DNA from: Leptasterias polaris
Taxonomy: Eukaryota; Echinodermata; Asteroidea; Forcipulatida; Asteriidae
DNA length: 64,000 nucleotides
Assembly: GCA_037783415.1 (NCBI GenBank)
Contig: JAZGTN010000120.1
Coordinates: 682,001-746,000, forward strand
Direction: 5' to 3'
Shown here: positions 46,488-58,600 of the stretch, one piece after another
Position numbering within the stretch: the stretch's first letter is position 1
How the letters are laid out: every line of letters starts with the position of its first letter
Notes under the pieces: model-generated
The model's database searches: none
Seen by the model: the letters and a program-made list of their open reading frames with translations, nothing else
Told to the model about the DNA's origin: nothing
Made by a program: the position numbers and the translations under genes

Positions 46488-46679
46488 TTATGCTCCACAT
46501 ATTCTACTTATCAGAATTTCCGAATATATTGCATTGATTTCCCCGGTAACATGAAAGTGAGCCCTCTGTTGTTGGTCCAGTGTCTGATTTATTGCACCTT
46601 GAGGTGATGGGTGAAGATACTGCCACAGAGTCTCAAATGTGCTTGAAGTTGTGTTGACTTTTGGAATGACTTCATTTAC
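46488..46679 (-). CDS. CPED1: CPED1 last exon
   Basis: After GCCTTCCAG; VNEVIPKVNTTSSTFETLWQ to HFHVTGEINAIYSEILISRI and CGA, then TAA (46488-46490). Phase 0 join to CHFHR. Confidence 0.92.
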   Translation of the reverse strand, partial: VNEVIPKVNTTSSTFETLWQYLHPSPQGAINQTLDQQQRAHFHVTGEINAIYSEILISRICGA

Positions 46680-49600
46680 CTGGAAGGCAAATAAATACCA
46701 AATAAATAGTGAATAGATGGACATTAATATTTGAATTTAATTTGTTTTATTTATCTATTTATTTATTCATGGATTAAGAGGTTCATTTTTTCGAATCCAA
46801 AATAATGTAGATGTTACTTACATATTATTTTAGTTATGTGTCACTCCTAAGCTAGGAGCTTCTTCAGACTGGTGAGCATGTCCAATGCTCAACTGCCTTT
46901 AATACCCTTTCTTGGTGGTCATAAAGGGCGTTGTAGGCGTGGTTTGGACTAGTTGGTCGTCGAAAGGGTATAAAAGGCAGTTGAGCATTGGACATGGTCA
47001 CCAGTCTGAAGAAGCTCCTAGCTTAGGAGTGAAACATAACTAAAATAATATGTAAGTAACATCTTCATTATTTTGATTATTGATTTATTCAAAACACTCT
47101 TTAAAACCCTAGGGATATATTGGACAGTGCCTGCATGTACAAGAAAATTTAAGTACAATGATTACAGATAGAAAATAAAAAAATATTACAAGAAACAAAG
47201 AAATGATCCATAACAAAATATTTTTTTAAACAAACACGAGACACCTTCTTTAACAACATGTAAACAGTAAACTGTAACAGGAACTACATGGGATGCAAGA
47301 GACTTGACTCAGTCAAACATTGCACAATGAATATATATGAAATTTGCAGTACAGACAATAAATAGCAAAATCCATTGTTGGAATAAAGATACAATATACC
47401 ACCAGTCAATAACTACGGAGCTCCACGAGGGCCATGCCACTTATCTAGATAACGACATAATTTATCTTGCCAAGTCAACTTTTTAAAACGAAAAAGTCGA
47501 CTTATCCTGATAATTTATCTCACCAAGACAACTTCCTAAAACTAAGAAGTCGACTTATACTGATAATTTATCTCACCAAGACGACTTCCTAAAACTAAGA
47601 AGTCGACTTATCCTGATAATTCATCTCACCAAGACGACTTCCTAAAACTAAGAAGTCGACTTATACTGATAATTTATCTCACCAAGACGACTTCCTAAAC
47701 CTAAGAAGTCGACTTATCCTGATAATTTATCTCACAAAGACGACTTCCTAAACCTAAGAAGTCGACTAATCCTGATAATTTATCTCACCAAGACGACTTC
47801 CTAAAACTAAGAAGTCGTTTTATCCTGATAATTTATCTCACCAAGACGACTTCCTAAACCTAAGAAGTCGACTAATCCTGATAATTTATCTCACCAAGAC
47901 GACTTCCTAAAACTAAGAAGTCGACTTATCCTGATAATTTATCTCACCAAGACGACTTCCTAAAACTAAGAAGTCGACTTGTCCCGATAATCTCACTAAC
48001 ACGAGGTCTTCGCAGGGTGTTAGTGAGATTATCAGGATAAGTCGACTTCTTAGTTTTAGGAAGTCGTCTTGGTGAGATAAATTATCAGGATAAGTCGACT
48101 TCTTAGTTTTAGAAAGTCGTCTTGGTGAGATAAATTATCAGGATAAGTCGACTTCTTAGTTTAAGGAAGTCGTCTTGGTGAGATAAATTATCAGGATAAG
48201 TCGACTTCTTAGTTTTAGGAAGTCGTCTTGGTGAGATAAATTATCAGGATAAGTCGACTTCTTAGTTTAAGGAAGTCGTCTTGGTGAGATAAATTATCAG
48301 GATAAGTCGACTTCTTAGTTTTAGGAAGTCGTCTTGGTGAGATAAATTATCAGGATAAGTCAACCTTTTAGTTTTAGGAAGTCGTCTTGGTGAGATAAAT
48401 TATCAGGATAAGTCGACTTTTTCGTTCTAAAAAGTTGACTTGGCAAGATAAATTATGTCGTTATCTAGATAAGTGGCATGGCCCTCGTGGAGCTCCGTAA
48501 ATAACCCCTATCCTCAGTCTACATTTGGTAACATTTATACTTCACACACTGTGTACACTACTTAGTTATCACACTCATACTCAACAAATACAGACGAGCA
48601 CTTCTGCATCCTCTTCCCGACCAGGCTGAAGGCGGGACGCAGACATGCTATCTTTTTCCGCATTCCACGAGCCCATGTGCGATAACAAATTTATCTTTTA
48701 AGCACACTTGATGTGCAGCTTAAAATAGCGCAATATGCGAAGTTAGATCAGCGCACTATACAACAGTATTTTGATACTGGCCGTGCATTATAGGTTTATA
48801 TCGCACTCTTGTTGCTATGGATCGACCAATCAGAATCAAGGATTCAAGTTTGGCTGAAGATAATGAACAATTAAGTAAACACTGTCTTAGTAAGGCCGTT
48901 CCAATTTTATTAGTTGGTTTACGGATTGCGGCGACGCGTTTTGTTGAAAAAACGAAAAAAATAAAAATTTGAAAATCCATTCATTTTTTAAAATTTTTTT
49001 TTTCCGGCTTCGAATATTCAAACTTTGGTCAGATTATTTAAAATAATTAGTAGACTTTTTATTGAGAAAAAGCTCATGAAAAAAAACCCAAAACATCGTG
49101 TTACATTTCTTTCGATCACGCATTGCGTCGGTCGATGATCATGGTCCGATGGATACAGCGCTTCGCGGCCCGGCAGCGCACGGCACAGAGAGCATGGAGC
49201 TATGCTCCATTGTAAGAGCTAGCTACATGTAACTCTGTGCCTCCCTCATGTTTCGATATCAAATACACACAGCGCATGGGGCTGTGCTTAATAGAGAGAA
49301 CAGCCCATGTGGACCATTCGGTAGATCAGTGTATGCAATACCAGCGGCTCTGGGGTTGGGTGTTAGACGGGAAGTGTAATACGCGATGTAAACGAAATAG
49401 TCTGATACTTGATGATGTAAACAAAATGCTATGTCGCATGTGATCAAGTGCAAGATTCAGCGTTCTGTCAAAGTTTGGTGGATCCAAATCACGATGGCAA
49501 GCGCGAGCAAAAAATACTTGTTCAGTGACTGTAAAAGAGGGAGGAAAGCTGGATAAACACCTTATTGATTGCTGTCTCACTGGATTAAATTATCGGTTCG

Positions 49601-52600
49601 TTGACCAATGCAACGGGTGTCAGTGAAAAGTCCCTTCAGAACTTCAGGTACAATTTTACTGCAACAAGTGCCGTCGACATGACGACTACCTCCGACCGGA
49701 ACGGCTATTTAGTATTTAGCGTGGAAATTAATTCAGTTGAGTGACAATTAGAACTGCTCCAAAATCCATCAAAGACCTCTATAAAATACTTTAAACTCAC
49801 CAGAGGAACACAGGAGATGTTGCTGTTAACATGGTGGTAGGATTGTGTCAGGTACATTTCTCGAAAAGAAAAAAAAATTTGGCTAAAAATGTGAACCAAT
49901 GTGAACTCAAAGTTTCTGTTGCGAGTCTTTACTTGTTTAGCACATTCTTGGGATTTGCACAATCTTTAGATAGCGCACAATATGAGATTGAACTGCTTAA
50001 CCTTCACAGTGCAATCTTCAGGATGTGCAAATCCTAAGAATGCGCTTCTCGAGGAACGACGCACAAAGCCGATTTTTAATTTTTTATTTTTTTATTTTTT
50101 TGGGGGGGATAAATGTATCTTACACACAACGTACCACCATATTAAAGTATTTTACACAGGTCTTTCATGGATTTTGGAGCAGTTCTTTGTCACTTTCTGT
50201 TTGGGGGTTGTGAATCTTGTTGTAGGGCATCTGACAGTGCAACAAACACATGAGCATTCACTTCGACCCTACATTACATACGCCAGATAATGTCCAAAAT
50301 GTTAGGAAGCAATTTAAAATTAAGCAGCAGTTAAATCATTTTTGTTCTTAATATACAGTCCAGAACCATTTATCTTCATTTTATAAATTTGGGTGGGTAG
50401 TCCAGAGTTTTTAAGTGTCAAATAAAATTTTCTCACAACCAAAAAGCACCTTTTTGTATCCATTCATGTGTTCGGTGGCAGAATAATAAATAAATCTCAC
50501 AAAGAGATTTAAAAAAAATAAAAAAAATTATGCTATTAAACAGAAATTTAAAAGATGCAAAATACTTTAATAGGCTTATTGGACCTGACATGGAATAGCG
50601 AGATGGATATGGAAGCACATCCCAGTATTAAGCAGATCTTTGGTTGTTGGCCAACGGATTTCGACACTTATCTGTTATCATCATTTTTATTTTATTTTTA
50701 TTCCTGTCTGACGACTTTTTTCAACACCTAAAAAATCCGTAAACCAACTAATAAAATTGGAATGGCCTAAGTTGCAGTAAATCAAGTACTTTTTTTATCA
50801 TTGTTTGGAAATTAATTTAGAGTCATCCTCAATGGGCTTGTAAACAATATTAAACCAAGCAAAAGTTAAAGTCCTCATTGTCAACAGCTACAAACACTCA
50901 CCAACCCATACACCGTTCACACACACCTGTATACCCACTCACTTACGGTACCCTCATTGTGAACAGCTACAAACACTCACCAACCCATACACCATTCACA
51001 CACACCTGTACACCGACTCACTTACCCTGTGAAAGTGGCAAGCACATTTGCCCTGTAGGAACTCTCTATACCTTGCCATGGTTATGTTGAATGTATCAAC
51101 AACATCAAAGCCAAGACCTTTTGCATAGTATAAGATACCCTGATTGTGATGGAAGACTTTACGCTGTTCTTGCTGTCAGGTAAGAGAAGGGTTTAAATGT
51201 CAATTATATATTTCATGAGATACTTTTTTAAATCATGGGAGGCTTTTTTTAAAAGATTATTTATCTACATGGCAATTCATAGAAGCCAACATCAACTTTT
51301 GATTCTAGGCAACAAATTGCATCAAAAAATGCTTTCACTTTGTTAAATCTCAACTTTTCATTAAGCTATATTCCAGAATCTGCATGTATGTTTGAGTTGA
51401 CAGTTGAGAATGTTCCATGCTCTTACCAATGACAGGCAGTGTATTCCATCTACGGGTTGATGAAAGCCAGCGCCAAGACTCTTCATAACTCTTCTAATAT
51501 CCCTCAGACCCTCCCTGAAAATCAAATGATACATTAATTCATGAAAGCCAGCGCCAAGACTCTTCATAACTCTTCTGATATCCCTCAGACCCTCCCTGAA
51601 AATCAAATGATACATTAATTCATGAAAGCCAGCGCCAAGACTCTTCATAACTCTTCTGATATCCCTCAGACCCTCCCTGAAAATCAAATGATACATTAAT
51701 TCATGAAAGCCAGCGCCAAGACTCTTCATAACTCTTCTGATATCCCTCAAACCCTCCTTGAGAAGTAAATGATAGAGTACTTTCAATTCCCCTAATATTG
51801 TTTTCAATTAACACGCCATTCAAGAAACTGGTAAACAAAATTACAAATTAAGTGGTTGAATTATTTAATTGAATTGAACAGCTGAAACTCAAAGAATTTG
51901 TGCAGATACAATGTGCTTATTTTAATCGCTCAAAGAATTTGTGCAGATACAATGTGCTTATTTTAATCGCTGTAATCAAAATAAGTACCAGTGATTTATG
52001 TACATATTTCTCAGAGGATTGGTATTGGAACAACTTTAAAACAATGTACACATCAACCAATCCTAAACTTTTTCTTTCATAAAATATCTCTGAGACTCTA
52101 TTTTAACAATGATAAAAACAATGGTGTATTCATGATTTTCAAAAGTCTTATCAATCTAATGTAAGAACAGAACAGTAAGATTCTCAGCAGAATTGAAAAA
52201 ACCAGAAAGAGGTTATATTAAAGTCACACAAATTAAATGCAGGGCAGATTAAATTTTTATATTTAAAAAGATGAAGTTGGTTTAAAATCATCCATCTACA
52301 TTTTATTATTAACAGAAGTTGTAGTGAATGATGATGGTGTTACTATAGCTGTTTCTGGGCATGTTACTCTTATTTACATGAATATCAAGTAATTAACCAC
52401 AATTAACCACCATCTTGTTTACATGATGCACTCCTATGCACACAACATTCAGAGTATGGCACAAGGATAACTGAGAGTATACGACTGTTTAGACTTGGGA
52501 TGAATATCCTACCAGGATTATAAGCCATTTGAAAATGGAAACTGCAAAAAATGGTAATTTCATTGTCAGAACTTCTACTGCTCAAACCACGAAAGAAACA

Positions 52601-55600
52601 AACAAAATAGAAACAAATTACAAACTTTAAATGGTGGGTTTAGAAGAGAGAATGATGTAAATCAAACTCCAAGCTCGATCAACTCACCTAGCTAACGCCT
52701 GTAGAAGAACCTTCATATGGTGAGTGGCTAACCAATGTACTCCTCCAACAACCAGCACTGTATTGTCATTGTTCTCTAATGGCATGGATTGTCTTAACAG
52801 TTGATACAAGGCTTTATCAAACACTGGTCTATCACTTGCCGTTAACCAAAACTGTGGGTAGTAGGCAAAACTGACAGTAGTTTGATTGTTGTTGAGATTC
52901 TTGTATACTTTAATGTTGTGGGTTTTGTCCCATTCTGTTAGAGTGCCGTTGAGTTTCTCCATAAGATAGTACATAATACCACGATTAGTTGAATCACCAA
53001 TAAAGAGAATCTGAGAATAAATTATTGAAGATATTAAAATGTCAATGGTTTAAAACACAGTATAAGCTCAAGAAATGTTCCGGCTTGGACAAACGTTATT
53101 AGAAGAATGGATGTAATCTGATTATATAACCAAGAACCAAGCAATAAAATAAAGCTATTGAATTTGCTTGATTCTTTTCCTACTCATATTCAACGTTGCT
53201 GTCTGCGTTTTTTCTGGAAATGTTTTTGTGGAACTTTTTTTCCGATTTTGCTAAGTGATATCCTTCCCCATAAATTGTTGCATTTTCCCAACATCCTGTC
53301 AACATGGAATATCAACTTGGGATATTCATATAAAGTCTGATGCAAGTAATGCTTATATTTTACAATGAATAAAGACAACGCTTTGTAGATCAAAATCTCA
53401 ATTAGATTTCAGAGAAAGTACAAACCTTTTTGCCTGCAAGACACTGCTTCAAGTCAAGGGGTTTAATAGTCTGGTGCCGGCATCCTTGAGGCTGCCACTT
53501 GGCCTCCTTCCAATAACAACTAGTTCTATCAATACAGCGATGGCAAGGAACAAACCACTTCCCTAAGAATTGCAGGAAAATAAAAATGAAATCAAAATTT
53601 CAAATACTTGAGAGGACTGATCCACGCTATGCATTAAACATATAATTAATTGGTACATGAAACAATCAACTTGGAAAGTTATCTTAAAATGATCTCAAAT
53701 TTGAGGAAATGATATAAGTGACCAAATACATTAATACAAGTAAATGCACTGTTTAAAATATTATAATTTTAACAATCCAACTGCACATGCGCATGCTCTA
53801 ATGCTCTGAACACAATTAAATGCATCAAATGCATCAAACAGTAAACACAAATCAATCAATAAAATAGAATGATAAATGTACATGAAAAGTATGATGTATT
53901 GATATAGAATAAATTGGGACAATTTGTAATCTCAAATCAAAGTGAGATTGAATGAACAGCATTTAAATCCTGACCAAAATGGCATGTATTCCCCACATAT
54001 ATAAGTACACTCTGCATTAAAATGGTTTACCAACCATTCTATAAAAATGAACTTCTTTTCCCTTTCAAGCTCTTTCTGTAGTTATTGACATCTTCAAAAC
54101 CACAGCAACTAAGTTACATCACCACTGTCAAACTTTCAATAGCATTATGCAAGTACAGATGGACAAATAAATAGACAGATATTGGATAAAAAGATAGATA
54201 TGGTTATATTTGTTTGAATAAACCAAGAAGATAAAATAAAAGAATGATACCATTCAAAATTTACCAAGTTTAGTACAATCAAAAATCAGAAAAAGTAAAA
54301 TACATCAATACACATAATAGTAAATACAAAAGGGAGAAAACCATTGCACATAAGTTTTGTTTTAATAAGTTAACATAGAAAATACATCCAATACACAGAC
54401 AGGTCAGAGTTATGGTACAAAAGGAGGGGCTGAGGGAAAGGGGAGGGGCTGAAGGAAATTAAAGAGGAGGAGCTGAGGGAAAGGGGAGGGGCTGAAGGAA
54501 ATTAAAGAGGAGGAGCTGAGGGAAAGGGGAGGGGCTGAAGGAAATTAAAGAGGAGCTGAGGGAAAGGGGAGGGGCTGAAGGAAATTAAAGAGGAGGAGCT
54601 GAGGGAAACAATAGAGGTTACAGGAAGTTGGTAGAGCATGTATCTTATAAAGACTCTCTACTGGTACACACCTTGAATGTCACCACTTTGACATTGAGGA
54701 AGGTTTTGGACAGACATGTTATAGTCCTCCCAGCTTAATGATGGGACCAGATTCAGACCACAAGATGAGCCTGGTATGAACTGCAAATTACACTCCTTAA
54801 TGGGAACAAAAATATAGAAATAATACAAGTATAAAAGGATTGTGAGTATCAAAGGTGAATTCAGCTGTGTCTATGGGCAGTCTGTATTTATTCTAATATT
54901 TCATTTCCAAGAACCATCCATACGGCACATTCATAAAAATTATATATTGTGGTTATAATTTTCCTTTTTTGGTTAATATATCGTTTTGTTAATACACTAA
55001 AACTATCCTGAGGAATTTCCCATAAATGATTTTAATTCTGCATACTTTCATCACGAACAGTCTTCAAGAAAACTCTTAAAACCTATTTATTTGAGTCCTA
55101 ATTGTTTTTCTAATTGTGGTTATTCTGTTTAAATTTCTTGTTAGGCGCTACGATACAGCTTTTGCAAGAGCGCTGCATAAATGGTTTTTGTATTGCATTG
55201 TGTTGTATCACTTTCTTGCTTCTTACTGACAGACCGTTTTAATTTGGAAATCAAAGTTATTTGTGAATGATGAACCTTAATCATTCTTAAATAACAGCTA
55301 TTATAAAGTTCATACCAGTATACCTATCCTCAAATGAAATGTTTCCATCTGAAATCTCACTGATTCTAAAGTTCATACCAGTACCAATCCTCCAATGAAA
55401 TATTTCCATCTGAAAGCTCACTGATTCAAAAGTTCATACCAGTACCAATCCTCCAGAGCAATATTTCCATCTGAAAGCTCACTGATTCTAAAGTTCATAC
55501 CAGTACCAATCCTCCAGAGAAATGTTTCCATCTGAAAGCTCAGTGATTCTAAAGTTCATACCAGTACCAATCCTCCAATGAAATATTTCCATCTGAAAGC

Positions 55601-58600
55601 TCACTGATTCTAAAGTTCATATCAGTACCAATCCTCCAGAGAAATGTTTCCATCTGAAAGCTCACTGATTCTAAAGTTCATACCAGTACCAATCCTCCAG
55701 AGAAATGTTTCCACCTGAAAGCTCACTGATTCTTAAGTTCATACCAGTACCATTCCTCAAATGAAATATTTCCATCTGAAAGCTCACTGATTCTAAAGTT
55801 CATACCAGTACCAATCCTCCAGAGAAATGTTTCCATCTGAAAGCTCAGTGATTCTAAAGTTCATACCAGTACCAATCCTCCAATGAAATATTTCCATCTG
55901 AAAGCTCACTGATTCTAAAGTTCATATCAGTACCAATCCTCCAGAGAAATGTTTCCATCTGAAAGCTCACTGATTCTAAAGTTCATACCAGTACCAATCC
56001 TCCAGAGAAATGTTTCCATCTGAAAGCTCACTGATTCTAAAGTTCATACCAGTACCAATCCTCCAGAGAAATGTTTCCATCTGAAAGCTCACTGATTCTA
56101 AAGTTCATACCAGTACCAATCCTCCAGAGAAATATTTCCATCTGAAAGCTCACCGATTCTAAAGTTCATACCAGTACCAATCCTCCAGAGAAATATTTCC
56201 ATCTGAAAGCTCACTGATTCTAAAGTTCATACCAGTACCATTCCTCAAATGAAATATTTCCATCTGAAAGCTCACTGATTCTAAAGTTCATACCAGTACC
56301 ATTCCTCAAATGAAATATTTCCATCTGAAAGCTCACTGATTCTAAAGTTCATACCAGTACCAATCCTCCAGAGAAATGTTTCCATCTGAAAGCTCACTGA
56401 TTCTAAAGTTCATACCAGTACCATTCCTCAAATGAAATATTTCCATCTGAAAGCTCACTGATTCTAAAGTTCATACCAGTACCAATCCTCCAGAGAAATG
56501 TTTCCACCTGAAAGCTCACTGATTCTAAAGTTCATACCAGTACCAATCCTCCAGAGAAATGTTTCCATCTGAAAGCTCACTGATTCTAAAGTTCATACCA
56601 GTACCAATCCTCCAGAGAAATGTTTCCACCTGAAAGCTCACTGATTCTAAAGTTCATACCAGTACCATTCCTCAAATGAAATATTTCCATCTGAAAGCTC
56701 ACTGATTCTAAAGTTCATACCAGTACCAATCCTCCAGAGAAATGTTTCCACCTGAAAGCTCACTGATTCTAAAGTTCATACCAGTACCAATCCTCCAGAG
56801 AAATGTTTCCATCTGAAAGCTCAGTGATTCTAAAGTTCATACCAGTACCAATCCTCCAATGAAATATTTCCATCTGAAAGCTCACTGATTCTAAAGTTCA
56901 TATCAGTACCAATCCTCCAGAGAAATGTTTCCATCTGAAAGCTCACTGATTCTAAAGTTCATACCAGTACCAATCCTCCAGAGAAATGTTTCCATCTGAA
57001 AGCTCACTGATTCTAAAGTTCATACCAGTACCAATCCTCCAGAGAAATGTTTCCATCTGAAAGCTCACTGATTCTAAAGTTCATACCAGTACCAATCCTC
57101 CAGAGAAATATTTCCATCTGAAAGCTCACCGATTCTAAAGTTCATACCAGTACCAATCCTCCAGAGAAATATTTCCATCTGAAAGCTCACTGATTCTAAA
57201 GTTCATACCAGTACCATTCCTCAAATGAAATATTTCCATCTGAAAGCTCACTGATTCTAAAGTTCATACCAGTACCATTCCTCAAATGAAATATTTCCAT
57301 CTGAAAGCTCACTGATTCTAAAGTTCATACCAGTACCAATCCTCCAGAGAAATGTTTCCATCTGAAAGCTCACTGATTCTAAAGTTCATACCAGTACCAT
57401 TCCTCAAATGAAATATTTCCATCTGAAAGCTCACTGATTCTAAAGTTCATACCAGTACCAATCCTCCAGAGAAATGTTTCCACCTGAAAGCTCACTGATT
57501 CTAAAGTTCATACCAGTACCAATCCTCCAGAGAAATGTTTCCATCTGAAAGCTCACTGATTCTAAAGTTCATACCAGTACCAATCCTCCAGAGAAATGTT
57601 TCCACCTGAAAGCTCACTGATTCTAAAGTTCATACCAGTACCAATCCTCCAGAGAAATGTTTCCACCTGAAAGCTCACTGATTCTAAAGTTCATACCAGT
57701 ACCATTCCTCAAATGAAATATTTCCATCTGAAAGCTCACTGATTCTAAAGTTCATACCAGTACCAATCCTCCAGAGAAATGTTTCCACCTGAAAGCTCAC
57801 TGATTCTAAAGTTCATACCAGTACCAATCCTCCAGAGAAATGTTTCCATCTGAAAGCTCACTGATTCTAAAGTTCATACCAGTACCAATCCTACAGAGAA
57901 ATGTTTCCATCTGAAAGCTCACTGATTCTAAAGTTCATACCAGTACCAATCCTCCAGAGAAATGTTTCCATCTGAAAGCTCACTGATTCTAAAGTTCATA
58001 CCAGTACCAATCCTACAGAGAAATGTTTCCATCTGAAAGCTCACTGATTCTAAAGTTCATACCAGTACCAATCCTCCAGAGAAATGTTTCCACCTGAAAG
58101 CTCACTGATTCTAAAGTTCATATCAGTACCATTCCTCAAATGAAATATTTCCATCTGAAAGCTCACTGATTCTAAAGTTCATACCAGTACCAATCCTCCA
58201 GAGAAATGTTTCCACCTGAAAGCTCACTGATTCTAAAGTTCATACCAGTACCAATCCTCCAGAGAAATGTTTCCATCTGAAAGCTCACTGATTCTAAAGT
58301 TCATACCAGTACCAATCCTCCAGAGAAATGTTTCCACCTGAAAGCTCACTGATTCTAAAGTTCATACCAGTACCATTCCTCAAATGAAATATTTCCATCT
58401 GAAAGCTCACTGATTCTAAAGTTCATACCAGTACCAATCCTCCAGAGAAATGTTTCCACCTGAAAGCTCACTGATTCTAAAGTTCATACCAGTACCAATC
58501 CTCCAGAGAAATGTTTCCATCTGAAAGCTCAGTGATTCTAAAGTTCATACCAGTACCAATCCTCCAATGAAATATTTCCATCTGAAAGCTCACTGATTCT

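Noticed and set aside
49705..49962. Possible extra CPED1 exon ending SCVPL with a GTGAGT donor
   Set aside because: Exon 51026-51172 joins the last exon at 46679 directly in phase 0; the candidate's only acceptor gives a stop, and it lies inside an inverted-repeat element.
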